This document shows, one piece after another, positions 24,285-34,385 of a DNA stretch of 64,000 nucleotides (the first letter of the stretch is position 1; each line of letters begins with the position of its first letter). This DNA comes from Unio delphinus (lineage: Eukaryota > Mollusca > Bivalvia > Unionida > Unionidae): assembly GCA_029339505.1 (NCBI GenBank), contig JAQISU010000132.1, forward strand, positions 8,678,001-8,742,000, written 5' to 3'. The notes beneath the pieces are model-generated. The model saw nothing but the letters and a program-made list of their open reading frames with translations. It was not told the DNA's origin and did not search any database. The position numbers were made by a program, and so were the translations under genes.

Positions 24285-26697
24285 ATGACGGAAGCTCGTG
24301 CAGCGTATATCTTATCTCGGATGGATTTTAACAATTCCAGATACACAATTCTGGTTAAATTTAGTAAACTTTATAAATACGGTGAACGAGCTGCAAATTA
24401 TAAACTTTGGAGAATTTTTGATCATCGTGGTCGAGTATTAACCTCAGATCGAAAAATTCTAATTGTGACCGCGAAAACTAAACAGAGATTATTAGTCGGA
24501 ATTGATGGTGAATATTGTAATAAAGCTTACCCGGAAACATCGGTCGCGTATGGATTTTATAGGATAAATACCCCGGATATTAATAAGTTATCGAGGATGA
24601 AAATCTCAACGAGATTAAACTGTGTTGAAGAACGAATCACAAAACACTTCATGAACGCTAAACGAGGAAAAGGGTTGAAAGACTGACGAAACAATAATAT
24701 TACCATGTGGGGGAATTATGGTAGGGAAAGTTAAGCGTCGATAAAAGATGTTGTTCAAATGGAAAAGAAATTAAGATTTCCGATTACCGTAAAAACAATC
24801 ACCAGAACGGTCTTATACGAGGCAAAATAAATAAAATAATTGCTGCTCCAATCGAAAGTTTTTATCATAGCTTTCATGCGTGGAGTAATTCCCGTACGAG
24901 TATTTCCAAGTTCTCGAACAATAAAATAGTATCAAGGGTATATATTTGATGCTCTATACGAAATGAATAACATAGATGTTATTTCTGTGTGGTTGCTTAG
25001 CAGCAGCGACGATGAACAGTACGATCAATTTGTCAGAACCAACGGAGATCTATATCGAACTGAAACCTTCAAACGGAAATGAGTGATCTCGCTTTGAAGT
25101 ATACTGATGATCCTAGTGAGATTACAAAAAAATTGTTTCACGGTGCCATCAATTGCAACTAATTTTGCCAAAGCGAAAAATTCCTGGAAACCTACCAGAT
25201 ATGATTTCATCGAAGATGTTCAAAAATTCTGCGTAGGATTTGGTCACGGTGGACTGTGGAACACAAAATATAATGTCGAGGACATGATGTCCGTGGATAT
25301 GGCAGCATGTTTCCCTGGAAATTTTCTGGGGATGGGAGGGTGTGACGAATACTTTGAGCGATTCGGACATCCCACACATGACATGACTAGAGTATTGATT
25401 AATGGGTAGTTACCTAATACTGATCATGTTGGATTTTTTAGGATACCATCCTTAAACTAGCTAAGGGACTCCACGATATATTTTATGTGTGGTTCGGAAG
25501 ACACTTCTCGAAGAAAAGATGGGCGACGATAGTATTGTTGAGATTTATGTTCGACGAGGGAATATTAACCTCGTTGACTGTGTCTACGAGCGACAATCTC
25601 ATATACAAAACAGACCAAGGTTTAATTACCGACACACAGAAAATTATGATGAGCGTCAAGCAAAGGATTTAGGGAGACAAATAATCGGAAACTTTACTCA
25701 AGGTGGAAAACTAATCATAAACGAAAAACCCCATGACTATTCTTCGATGACGCAGAATTAGATTTTATCATCTCGGACATAATAAGAAACGATACATATA
25801 CGAAGGGGAGATCCACGTATTTATTCCATGGTGAATCTCCACAGTATACTCATCTGATATCGTCTATGTTAGCTTAGGTTTCGATAAATTTAACATCGAC
25901 GATAAATTGATTTTCTAACATCGCGGTCAGAGTTTCAGCAGATTCATTTTTTTTTTTTAAGGAACATTTTGATATTGTTGAAGAATTTCTTAGAAATAGC
26001 GGTGATTTGTGAGCGCGGCGAGTAAAACAGGTATGGTTACATGATTATGATGAATCGGCTGATACCCCGTTGAAGATAATTACCTCGAAGACATCAACGA
26101 CGATATATCAGAATATCCATCTGTAAACGATCCAATAACATTCCAGAAAACTGTTTATTTGAATGGTCCTGGAGGTTGCAGAAAGACAACTCGAGTAATT
26201 GATTTATTCGTGAAAAGCTCTGACATGATAGTGTTAACTTCGACTTATCGTCTTTCTCGCGAGATGAAATCCAGAGGAGTTGAAGCGTGTACGTATCACA
26301 ATTTCTTTCGACGGAAGGACGGAGATGAATGAACCCCAGATCGTATGGGAAGAAAAAATATTACTAGGATAAATTATCAGACGAAATATGAACAGTACCA
26401 TTAAAAACCCTAAAACTATTTATTGGTTGGTTGTTAACGAAACAAAAAACACCTCGGTGATTATGTATGGTGAATATGGTAAACAACCACCAATTAAGGG
26501 AAAATCACATCATCGATGGCTGATGAATTATGTGAAATACTACGAGGAAATGAGTGAAGATCGTCGTTCACTTGATGAAAAATTAACCACGTTGAAATTC
26601 GCGATAAGATTACAACCGGATCATATACAAAATTTAAAGATGAGTGATACGATTCCTAAATCTCCCCTTATCGAGTTTTGGTATACAAATTTATGAT
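24285..26697 (+). pseudogene. P3 polymerase B-SF1 helicase pseudogene
   Basis: Joins the capsid relic in the same orientation, unlike P4 where these modules diverge. It lacks about the first 50 polymerase codons. Visible are the N-terminal region (24285-24686), polymerase motif A region VEDMMSVDMAACFPGNFLG (about 25275-25330), DLGRQIIGNFTQGGK (25666-25710), motif C VRVSADSF (25927-25950), a degenerate P-loop (26170-26195) and part of the helicase (26440-26690). The HNH part is absent. Many stops and frameshifts. Confidence 0.8.
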
Positions 26698-26857
26698 TAA
26701 GATATATTTTCCCCATTAAATCTGAGATGCTCCTGATTGTTGACATCCCCCCAATGGTTTTTTCAGCTTGCGATGTCTGACTACACCATCACGTGATGCT
26801 TCATAAATGATGATCGCGGGATGTGGTTGACATTTTTGGTTCATTTATATACATATT

Positions 26858-27200
26858 TATTAACTGCGTAATTCATTATTTACTATTAATTATTAATTGT
26901 TGAGAATCTAGTAATATAGTCTTGAGGTGTTCTTATGATTTTGTCAGAGTCAGGGACAGAGTCTTTAATTCGTTTCTAATAAAAGCGCTTAAGATCCCAT
27001 TATTGATTACCACCACAACTCAGACACAGCTGTATATTACCTCGTATTCCAACACCACATCGTATGCAAGGTTTTGGATCTAAGCTTCCTCCTCCCACAC
27101 TCTGTGAATTATATTCACATAATTCGTTTCTGCACGATTTGTTACGAATGGTTACCGATCTTATCATAAGTCATTTTCAGTCATTGATTATATATAAATT
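26858..27200 (-). pseudogene. Zinc-binding protein remnant (P4 38041-38382 type)
   Basis: Reverse-strand similarity to the P4 zinc protein: cysteine pairs near 27010-27080 (CIRCG/CVMCG-like) and CRNEF near 27130-27145. It is followed on the plus strand by a stub of the polymerase start (27231-27260, ATGTATGAGTTTGATAGATT). This is therefore a piece of yet another element copy, or a rearranged piece of P3: it carries the early control region but lies downstream of the P3 helicase. Confidence 0.65.
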
Positions 27201-27260
27201 CTTTATTTAAATACTTGTTTTAAATTATAATATGTATGAGTTTGATAGATTATACTGTTA

Positions 27261-27872
27261 TGTATATTTGATTAAAGTAATTTAATTTTGTTTTAATTGT
27301 TTGTTTGTCTAATTCAAATTTGACATTTTAAGTTTAAGATTCATTCTTTGGGAGACATTGTTTTACAACGTGGGATGACAAGTACTTTCTGAATAAACAC
27401 CAGATGTTGCCCTAATTTCTGACCTTGCTTCAGCGTTGCAAACAAGCTTTTAAAATGATTAGTTGATTCCAAGGACATTATGAAGCATTGTTGTAAACAT
27501 TTTTCTATTTTTAGTTGGGTCATACGGTGTGCACGAGATCTTTTGAACGTAAATTTGTTCAAAGATTCTAGAAGATCATGTGACCTCTTTCTTGTTTTCG
27601 TAAAACAGGTATATAAATGATGTTTTAGAGCGAACTATTTAGTAAAAATTGGGCTGCTAGAATAATAAGTTGTGTGACGTTTTGAATTATTTTAAATTAA
27701 CTTATATTGGAAATAATTTCAATTTGTTTGGATGAAGATGATTTATTTTGTTATTTATCTGGAAACTGATTGTGCTCATTGAATTTCATAAGACTAGAAC
27801 CGACTTCATCACTTGATATCGTCATCCATCTTGGGTGCTTCACCAATATTCGAACTGGGAATTATTAGGACG
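27261..27872. other. Left flank of P4
   Basis: No gene is supported. A 73-codon reverse frame (27341-27562) has no recognisable motif. The segment 27680-27790 resembles 44300-44395 on the other side of P4, sharing TTTTGAATTATTTT and later CTGGAAA...TTGTGCTCA in the same orientation. The six bases before the TIR (AGGACG) do not match those after the right TIR (AGACGT), so no clean 6-bp target duplication is visible. Confidence 0.45.
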
Positions 27873-28100
27873 AGCAGCAGAGGGGGCGAATCAGACAACT
27901 TTTTTTTTGTTTTTATTTTTGATTATACCCCCTCCAAAATAACACTAGACCCTTCTCGCGAAAAAATAAGTCTCCGACCCTTGTCTGAAAACATTCGCGT
28001 TTTCGTTGATGTCGCAACGTCGTTGTCACTCACCCCCTCTGCTGCTAGAACTTTCAGTTCTAGGTTTACGGTGATTTTAACCGAATATTTGATCAAGTCC
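27873..28100. repeat. P4 left terminal inverted repeat
   Basis: 228 bases beginning AGCAGCAGAGGGGGCGAATC, the reverse complement of 44027-44252. The only difference I find is the T run (9 against 7). It contains a second, inward copy of the terminal motif (CCCCCTCTGCTGCTAG), so each TIR can fold on itself. Its inner end carries the antisense of the last ATPase codons. Confidence 0.95.
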
Positions 28101-28109
28101 TTAGGACGA

Positions 28110-28125
28110 AAATCATTTATGATTT
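28110..28125. repeat. Hairpin over the penton stop codon
   Basis: AAATCAT-TT-ATGATTT, 7-bp perfect arms. The reverse-strand stop codon of the penton gene (28117-28119) overlaps the loop. Confidence 0.8.
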
Positions 28126-29474
28126 CACAAATAGACTAATTTGTAAAACCTCCTCTTGTAAATCAATCAGATTATTAGACTGATCTGTGAGTTTGAAATT
28201 AATTCTGGTTAATGAATTATTATGACATCGCATATAGACTGGATTCACCGGGGACTCAATTATTAAAAATCCTGGAGGGGCTGTTGGTGCAAATGAATAC
28301 AAAATATATCCTTGCTGAGCTTGATTTGATCGTTCTAAATTTATTTGATAGCTTCCTTCGATCACATCACACACTAAATTGAGCGCAATCACCGTTGAAA
28401 TATTCACATTGAACGGAGCAATATGCCTGCCACCACCGTCTGGGTCATTATTATGTTTGAGGATAGTTGTTTGTGGTTGTGATTGTGTTTTTTTCCACGT
28501 ATCATGGATTTTTTTGAAACCTTCATCGATGGCATCATCGAGAGATTTTTGTAGTTCTAAGAGATTATATCCTGGTAGTTTGAATGTTGGAATATCTCTT
28601 ATGCGGATCTTATAGTCTATTGCAAATAAATCTCTTGTTTTAGGACTACTGTCACCTAATACCTCTTGAATAATTTGTGAATGAAATGTTTCCATGTCAT
28701 TGATGATTTTGTTACATGTTTCTACGACACTGATAAATTCATCTCGGGTGAGAGTGCCGCATCTAAGTGATATAAACAACAACGAAATATCGTTATTGAA
28801 AGCTGTGAAATTTTCAGTGATTTTATCCCGGTTAGCAAGATGATGAATAGGTTTCATTTTTTCATCATATTCTACTCTAATGAAAAAATACGACTTATCA
28901 TAATATCTATAGCTTTTTATTGGATTATCAGATTTTATCCTGTCTGTGATATAATCGGTTTTTTGTGGTTCTGGTAATTTAACGGTTTTTCCTCCGGTGG
29001 TAATTCAGGCCATCCTAGTACGGTTCTAATAGAACTCTGATAGATATCTACGACGTATCCTTCTGTGCTTATTTCAATGGCAGATGATAGTGTCGGCACA
29101 TGAACTGTTTTAGCTATTTTTGATTCTTTTCCAGTAATCGATTTTATTCTACGCGCGAATTCATCATTGATTTGTTCAATTTGATATGATCCGGTTGGTA
29201 TGGAAACAACGTTCCAGTCTGGGGTACCGTCGGGTTTATTCTTATTTGCAAATACCAGTGAATTATTCGGTTGTTGACCACCAAATGGTTTTGACCTAAT
29301 ATTTGGCCAACTGTGGTATACTCGTAATTTTGCTAGCGCTATCTCCTTCACTGGGACTGGAGAGGGGAAATTCACACTGAATTCTGGATTCGTTGAGGTT
29401 ATTGAGATCATGCTTGTTTGTACTGGGTTTGTGTTCTCCACTATTTGTTGAAGTAATTCCATCTGTGTTGTCAT
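28117..29474 (-). pseudogene. P4 penton-like minor capsid protein, one frameshift
   Basis: Minor capsid (single jelly-roll, penton-type) protein predicted to form capsid vertices. The ATG at 29474 (MTTQMELLQQIVEN) matches the P2 start; an upstream ATG would add five residues. The first part carries LAKLRVYHSWPNIRS, DWNVVSIPTGSYQIEQIND and IYQSSIRTVLGWPE. A single frameshift in the A run near 28990 shifts reading to the frame open from 28857 to 28117. The C-terminal domain has PTAPPGFLIIESPVNPVYM and FKLTDQSNNLIDLQEEV, the hallmark ending of Polinton penton-type proteins. It is the last gene of the late array, next to the left TIR. Confidence 0.85.
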
Positions 29475-29940
29475 TGTTATTATATTCATGATGTATTTCT
29501 AATTTTGACATCGCAGAATCATATATATCTACCATCGCTGAAAACTCACTCTCTGATATAATTGTATCATCGAGAGATGACGATATCAATGAGGATAATT
29601 GCGAGTATGCAGTAGACACAACATGAAATTGAATTATGTAGTCTTGTAGTTTCCGTTGGCTGCATGAGGATATTTTTTTTGTGATTATTGAAATTATTCC
29701 AGCGATTGTTGTTGCCGCAGAAATGCAAATTGGAACAGCTATCGGAGCCATCATTGTCACTGAAGACAGTATAATACCAGCTCCGGTGATTACACCACTC
29801 ACAGCGTACACAGTAACATCAATTGCGGTAATTCTCCTGCGATATTTTTTAATTTTCAATTCATACTCCTCAGACAAGGTTTTGAGTCTAGTTTGATACT
29901 CTCTGACCTGATCATAGCGATATTGCGATGATGAAATCAT
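29296..29940 (-). CDS. Two-helix membrane protein of the late module
   Basis: 214 codons. Residues 1-40 form a charged helix (QVREYQTRLKTLSEEYELKIKKYRRR), followed by two hydrophobic segments (about residues 42-65 and 66-90, rich in Val, Ile, Ala and Gly), then a soluble part with ISESEFSAMVDIYDSAMSKL. Its last 60 or so codons overlap the start of the penton gene in another frame, so the true C terminus may be shorter in other lineages. I recognise this as a conserved companion of Polinton capsid genes but know of no demonstrated function; a virion or host-membrane role is inferred. Confidence 0.7.
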   Translation of the reverse strand: MISSSQYRYDQVREYQTRLKTLSEEYELKIKKYRRRITAIDVTVYAVSGVITGAGIILSSVTMMAPIAVPICISAATTIAGIISIITKKISSCSQRKLQDYIIQFHVVSTAYSQLSSLISSSLDDTIISESEFSAMVDIYDSAMSKLEIHHEYNNNDNTDGITSTNSGEHKPSTNKHDLNNLNESRIQCEFPLSSPSEGDSASKITSIPQLAKY

Positions 29941-29954
29941 TTTTTATTTTAAAT

Positions 29955-30002
29955 ACGCTAGCGTTTTCAATTGAAACCGTTAGTGAAATTGCTTTGCAAT
30001 TT
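29955..30002. repeat. Hairpin cluster after the fibre-like gene
   Basis: ACGCTAGCGT (29955-29964), TTTCAATTGAAA (29965-29976) and AAATTGC-TTT-GCAATTT (29986-30002). The last hairpin abuts the stop codon of the fibre-like gene (30003-30005). Confidence 0.8.
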
Positions 30003-31211
30003 TCAACTTAAATCCGCTACGAATTCCACATACCACGTTGTTGTAACCCTAACCAAATTTTTATCAGTAGCTATTAACGTGAACTGTTCAATTGTATCCT
30101 TGTCGATGATCGTTGAAATCGTATTATTGACCCCGGATGAACTGGACGATGAAATATTAAATTGAGTCGTTCTCACTATTGTTAATCGATAAATACCCTT
30201 AACTGTTGCAGTGATGTCTAATTTGTTGTTTTCAGGTGTCCACTCAAATGATCCGTGTTGGATTGTGTATACCACGTTGTTGGTTTTCTCATGAGGAATT
30301 TTTGTTTTTTCAATAACTGTTATCATCCTCGAAAGATCATCTTTGACGGCTTCGATGAAGTTTTTCATCTCATCGATGGATTTTTTAATATCAGGGAGTT
30401 TTAGTTCAATTTTATCGAATGTAGTTCCAATAAATTTATCAATGATATTTCTACGAAATGCGGTAAACTGTTTTATGTGTTCTTCGGTTTTAGATTGAAG
30501 TGTTGCTAGTTCTAACGCAGAATCGTTGAGAGTTTTAAATCGATCTGTAATCGTCGAAAAAAGTACACCCGGTTTGAGTTTACCCTGATCGGAAAATAAC
30601 GCGATAGTATCCTCGATTGCATTTTGTTGTTTAACTAAAATATCATCCAGAGAAATATTACTGGTTTTCAATTTACCCTGATCGGAAAATAACGCGATAG
30701 TATCCTCGATTGCATTTTGTTGTTTAACTAAAATATCATCCAGAGAAATATTACTGGTTTTCAATTTACCCTGATCGGAAAATAACGCAACGGTGTTCTC
30801 GATTGCGTTTTGTTGTTTAACCAAAATATCATCCAGAGAAATATTACTGGATTTCAATTTACCCTGATCGGAAAATAACGCGATAGTATCCTCGATTGCG
30901 TTTTGTTGTTTAACCAAAATATCATCCAGAGAAATATTACTGGTTTTCAATTTACCCTGATCGGAAAATAACGCGATAGTATCCTCAATTGCGTTTTGTT
31001 GTTTAACCAAAATATCATCCAGAGAAATATTACTGGATTTCAATTTACCCTGTTTGTCTTGAAATACAACTATTTCATTCGGGTCAACACTTGTTAAGTT
31101 CAACGTCTCAGCGATTTCATCTTTAATTTTTTTTTTTATATCCTTGATAGAATCAGGAGTTGCAGTGTCATCGGGTTTGGGTTTCAGAGGTCTCTCCCAA
31201 ATATCAATCAT
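30003..31211 (-). CDS. Fibre-like protein with tandem repeats
   Basis: 402 codons, intact. N-terminal about 45 residues, then five near-identical 31-residue units (core GKLKTSNISLDDILVKQQNA), a predicted coiled coil (about residues 225-305, ALELATLQSKTEEHIKQF and onward) and a C-terminal Ser/Thr-rich beta-type domain (from ENNKLDITATVKG to TTWYVEFVADLS). A shaft-plus-head plan is typical of viral fibres and spikes, so attachment to the host is an inference; no homologue is named. It starts 6 bases after the protease stop on the reverse strand. The repeats are missing from the P2 copy. Confidence 0.7.
   Translation of the reverse strand: MIDIWERPLKPKPDDTATPDSIKDIKKKIKDEIAETLNLTSVDPNEIVVFQDKQGKLKSSNISLDDILVKQQNAIEDTIALFSDQGKLKTSNISLDDILVKQQNAIEDTIALFSDQGKLKSSNISLDDILVKQQNAIENTVALFSDQGKLKTSNISLDDILVKQQNAIEDTIALFSDQGKLKTSNISLDDILVKQQNAIEDTIALFSDQGKLKPGVLFSTITDRFKTLNDSALELATLQSKTEEHIKQFTAFRRNIIDKFIGTTFDKIELKLPDIKKSIDEMKNFIEAVKDDLSRMITVIEKTKIPHEKTNNVVYTIQHGSFEWTPENNKLDITATVKGIYRLTIVRTTQFNISSSSSSGVNNTISTIIDKDTIEQFTLIATDKNLVRVTTTWYVEFVADLS
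30577..31048 (-). repeat. Five 93-bp in-frame tandem repeats
   Basis: Unit boundaries recur every 93 bases (TTTACCCTGATCGGAAAATA near 30580, 30673, 30766, 30859, 30952). The units differ at only a few positions, so the expansion is recent. It keeps the frame because 93 is divisible by three. Confidence 0.95.
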
Positions 31212-31217
31212 GATATT

Positions 31218-31631
31218 TTATATATCTCTCTCTAAAAAGCGATTACTAGTGTAGTCATTTACGACAATGTGTGGTGATTTTCTAGATGCTGACATAGCGT
31301 CAAGGACATTTAATACTTCACTGCCGCATATTGGTGGGTCATTGATTTGTTGTGTTGGTAGCGTAGAATACCAAGTCTTCATTGGAAGGGTTTTTATATA
31401 ACGCATAAACTCTTTTGGTGGGGCTAATCCATATGAATCAAAATAGACAATCCCACGTGGATCAATAGCGTATGCAACCCAGTGAGTTCCAGGTCCGGTG
31501 CTGTTATCGAGATTAATAATACCTGTTTCAGTTTTGTTTGGTTGATGTGGTAATTGATCTTTCATAAAAACACCTCTGAAATTTTTAATCACTAGTTTTT
31601 TAGCAGCATCCATTAAATCAAAATTGGACAT
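31218..31631 (-). CDS. Adenain-type cysteine protease
   Basis: Maturation protease, about 137 codons from the internal ATG at 31631 (MSNFDLMDAAKKL); the open frame extends 42 codons further upstream but that part overlaps the previous gene's repeats. NFRGVFMKDQLP, then GPGTHW with catalytic His50, IVYFDSYGLAPPKEF with Asp65, and DPPICGSEVLNVL with Cys102 follow the adenovirus/Ulp1 order His-Asp-Cys. It is expected to cleave core precursors at (M/I/L)XGG or (M/I/L)XGX-G sites, and such sites occur in neighbouring proteins. A short palindrome GATAT...ATATC surrounds its stop. Confidence 0.88.
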   Translation of the reverse strand: MSNFDLMDAAKKLVIKNFRGVFMKDQLPHQPNKTETGIINLDNSTGPGTHWVAYAIDPRGIVYFDSYGLAPPKEFMRYIKTLPMKTWYSTLPTQQINDPPICGSEVLNVLDAMSASRKSPHIVVNDYTSNRFLERDI

Positions 31632-31651
31632 TGGAACCATAGATTTCTGAA

Positions 31652-32196
31652 TTAATAAACCGTTCCTGGTAGTCTCAGGCCTGATCCGTGAACGGATCTT
31701 CCGCTGTACCATGAATACGGGGTTCCTGGTAGTCTTAGACCCTTTCCGCTGTACCATGAATACGGGGTTCCTGGTAGTCTTAGACCCTTTCCCTTTTTTT
31801 TATACCCTTGACCTTTCTTCGGTTCATATGATTCAGCAATGCTCTGTACCGCTTTTGTTCCCAAGCCTCCAACTACCCCCAATGCGGCCGCTTTTGCTAC
31901 TGCTGGGGCTGCTGCCGCAACCAATGCTGGTATTGCAGCAAACAACGGAAATATACCACCTGTTTTTATCATATTTTTGATAGCAGCCGCAGAAAGAGTA
32001 ATCTGAACACCTTTTTATCCTTGAAAGCATCATTGAAATGTTTCACTTGACGAGTTGTCAGCGATAATTTATTTGCCCCGCCATTCATTTGATTAGGTTT
32101 CAACGTGATTGTGGTTCCACATTGTTTAGCGGATTTTGATTGCAATTTTTTTAACTGACCAGGTGTCAATGACACATTGATATTACTATATGACAT
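31652..32196 (-). pseudogene. Hydrophobic core peptide precursor, one frameshift
   Basis: Opens MSYSNINVSLTPGQLKKLQS at 32196, with LKPNQMNGGANKLSLTTRQV and FNDAFKDKK. A frameshift in the A run near 32005-32015 then moves to the frame that carries KTGGIFPLFAAIPALVAAAA, a long Ala-rich hydrophobic helix, and a basic tail with GQGYKKKGKG. The tail has two to three copies of GLRLPGTPYSWYSG. MNGG-A fits the adenain cleavage consensus. The family resembles precursor virion peptides of Polintons (adenovirus pVI/pX-like in character); membrane lysis or DNA binding is inferred. P2 has a different A-run length at the same place. Confidence 0.75.
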
Positions 32197-32229
32197 TATA
32201 CAAATACAGATTGATTCTAAATCGTAAAA

Positions 32230-32255
32230 CCATTCAATGGAAATATCCTTCGGAT
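32230..32255. repeat. Two hairpins after the capsid stop codon
   Basis: CCATT-C-AATGG (32230-32240) and ATCC-TTC-GGAT (32245-32255), 7 bases beyond the stop codon of the major capsid gene. Confidence 0.75.
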
Positions 32256-32261
32256 TTTCAA

Positions 32262-33683
32262 TTACATATTTTCCACTGGTGCATCTACCACTCTCATTCT
32301 TCCACCAACACCTTCAAGTAGCATTGATTTATCACTGAGAATGACAGCAACCGCTCTATAATTAATAATACCACCAGGACGGGTTACACGGGCTCTGAAG
32401 TGTATATCAACGACAGATTGTCTTGTTAAATCAAGATGTTCCAGTGAAAAGTAATAAATCGGATAGAGGCTTTTAAAGTCGTATTGTGATATTTGCAAAC
32501 CGGTATCCACATTTTGATCACGTGCCATAAATGACAACAGGTTATGATAGACACGTGCAATATGATTTTGATCGTAATCAAGTTGCACATCTTCAGATGG
32601 TTCCTGTTGTCCGTTTATTTTCAGCGAGACTTCATTAACACCTAACTGATCAAATATCATATGACTTCGTTGTTGATTACCAACTCGCGCAGCATTCTGT
32701 AATGCAATAAATATATGACGTGGAGCTGAAACCCCTTGTTTTGATGCCAGGTGCCATGTGAATGTACCATCAACATTGTCTTGTTTAGTATCCGTAGTCA
32801 CTGATAACCAACTCAATAACGACTTTCCTCCTTGGTCCATAAATGATAACAATTTTCCTTCTGCTGTGATTGATGGAGTTAACACTTGCATCCACAATGA
32901 TAGTTTTGTTAAAACGACTTTACCATCAGGAACAGCAGCATCACGCCATATTGCATCATTATCAGTACCCTTTCGTACAAGCGCTACTGTGTGTTTAGCT
33001 CCATAAATAACTTTTCGGACGTTTCTACAGAATCCGAATATATGATGCAGTGGAATTGCACATGAAAATTGTCGACGCTGTCCTTGTAATGTTGATACAC
33101 GTGTTGCAAATCCTAGATTGTAAGTAGTAATAGTATTTATGACATCAAAATCACCAAGTGGTCTTGTATATCCGGCTGGTGCTGGATTAACTGCAGTGGC
33201 TTGTGTTGCCTTGACTCTAGAATACTGGTTGTGTTCAGCGTTATCAGTAATATCCTTTGCAAACATCATAGATGGACCCACTGATCTTGAATAATCATCA
33301 GAATATCTTGCTAACCCTATGATTGTTGTAGCCACATCAACTTCACGGTCAATGGATTCAATTTCTTTTCCATCAATGAGATATCTAGCGCTTTCAAATA
33401 ACGCCATGATACCGTTATTAACAAAACCAACTCGGGTAGTTGGGCTAATGTCATATGGAGGATCATTATGTGCAGCATTATTTGTTACAAGTTCTCCTTC
33501 TACTTCAATAAACGCTTCACAAGGCAAAAAGTATTTACTGGTATCATGAACTTGAAGTTCAATTCGTGATCGGAGATCTGGTTGTACTGCGTGATAAGAA
33601 TAAAATTGAAAATCGCGGACTGAATCATCTTTACGCACTGGGGCATCCATATCAAATGCTGGATCAGGTGACCTTTTGAACAT
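32262..33683 (-). CDS. Major capsid protein (hexon-like, double jelly-roll)
   Basis: 473 codons, intact. Expected to form the trimeric capsomer. Blocks conserved across all copies here include FVNNGIMALFESARYLIDGK, VATTIIGLARYSDDYSRS, HHIFGFCRNVRKVIYGAKH, VALVRKGTDNDAIWR and SHMIFDQLGVNEVSLKING. I recognise this as the widespread invertebrate Polinton/adintovirus-type capsid family; the double jelly-roll fold is inferred from the family and not visible directly. It lies between core and hydrophobic peptide genes. The start at 33683 (MFKRSPDPAFDMD) is shared with P2 and P3. Confidence 0.82.
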   Translation of the reverse strand: MFKRSPDPAFDMDAPVRKDDSVRDFQFYSYHAVQPDLRSRIELQVHDTSKYFLPCEAFIEVEGELVTNNAAHNDPPYDISPTTRVGFVNNGIMALFESARYLIDGKEIESIDREVDVATTIIGLARYSDDYSRSVGPSMMFAKDITDNAEHNQYSRVKATQATAVNPAPAGYTRPLGDFDVINTITTYNLGFATRVSTLQGQRRQFSCAIPLHHIFGFCRNVRKVIYGAKHTVALVRKGTDNDAIWRDAAVPDGKVVLTKLSLWMQVLTPSITAEGKLLSFMDQGGKSLLSWLSVTTDTKQDNVDGTFTWHLASKQGVSAPRHIFIALQNAARVGNQQRSHMIFDQLGVNEVSLKINGQQEPSEDVQLDYDQNHIARVYHNLLSFMARDQNVDTGLQISQYDFKSLYPIYYFSLEHLDLTRQSVVDIHFRARVTRPGGIINYRAVAVILSDKSMLLEGVGGRMRVVDAPVENM

Positions 33684-33705
33684 TTTATTCTATTTATCAG
33701 AGTCT

Positions 33706-33747
33706 AAATCGGATTTTCCATTTCATCGTGAAAAACGCTAGCGCTTT
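33706..33747. repeat. Hairpin cluster at the core gene stop
   Basis: AAATC-G-GATTT (33706-33716), TTTCA-TCG-TGAAA (33721-33733) and the palindrome CGCTAGCG (33736-33743) with A/T extensions. The stop codon of the core gene (33738-33740) lies in the middle of the last palindrome. Confidence 0.8.
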
Positions 33748-34352
33748 CTACGTGGTTTTTTAAAGCCACTTCCTGCTATCATGTTTGCTGTCATGTTATT
33801 TTGGTCCTCTTGATTTACCATCGACGCTAGTTTTTCATCTACTGCGTTATTTATTATTTTACTAACACTTGCAGGCATTTCTTCTGTAGATGGCAATGGT
33901 ACCTGTTTCTTTTTTCGCCTCACTAATGATGTTATTTTATCCTTCGCAGTTGAAAACGCTTTCCCGGCAAGATCTCCAACAGTTACCATCGACGCTAGTT
34001 TTTCATCTACTGCGTTATTTATTATTTTACTAACACTTACAGGCATTTCTTCTGTAGATGGCAATGGTACCTGTTTCTTTTTTCGCCTCACTAATGATGT
34101 TATTTTATCCTTCGCAGTTGAAAACGCTTTCCCGGCAAGATCTCCAACAGTACTAATACCCTTATCACGAATAACATCAATGGCTTTCATTCCTAGTTGT
34201 TTAGCTAACGGCATCACTTTTGGGGCCGTTCTTGAAAAGAATCCTAAAATGGTATTACCTAAACCATCTCCATAGTATGCCTTGTAAACTGGAAACCGTG
34301 AATTAACTACATAGACGGGGGTTGGTTTATCATGATTGTAGTGTACGATCAT
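33738..34352 (-). CDS. Core-like basic protein with internal duplication
   Basis: 204 codons, intact. N-terminal MIVHYNHDKPTPVYVVNSRF, the turn YYGDGLGN, a helical Ala/Lys-rich part and a basic C terminus KKPRRKR. A 56-residue segment (start TVGDLAGKAFSTAKDKITSL) occurs twice in tandem, with a 168-bp DNA period and almost no difference; the other copies have one. MIAGSGF near the C terminus fits the (M/I/L)XGX-G protease site. By composition and place it is a candidate DNA-binding core or minor capsid protein; the role is inferred. Confidence 0.72.
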   Translation of the reverse strand: MIVHYNHDKPTPVYVVNSRFPVYKAYYGDGLGNTILGFFSRTAPKVMPLAKQLGMKAIDVIRDKGISTVGDLAGKAFSTAKDKITSLVRRKKKQVPLPSTEEMPVSVSKIINNAVDEKLASMVTVGDLAGKAFSTAKDKITSLVRRKKKQVPLPSTEEMPASVSKIINNAVDEKLASMVNQEDQNNMTANMIAGSGFKKPRRKR

Positions 34353-34361
34353 TATTATAAA

Positions 34362-34383
34362 AACAATACTGTTTTCAATTGTT
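34362..34383. repeat. Hairpin after the 316-codon gene
   Basis: AACAAT (34362-34367) and ATTGTT (34378-34383), immediately after the reverse-strand stop codon at 34386-34388. Confidence 0.65.
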
Positions 34384-34385
34384 AT

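Noticed and set aside
27341..27562. 73-codon reverse frame as a gene
   Set aside because: No motif, no homologue in the window, and located in element debris.
30577..31048. CRISPR-like array
   Set aside because: Repeats are 93-bp coding units without distinct spacers, inside an intact gene.
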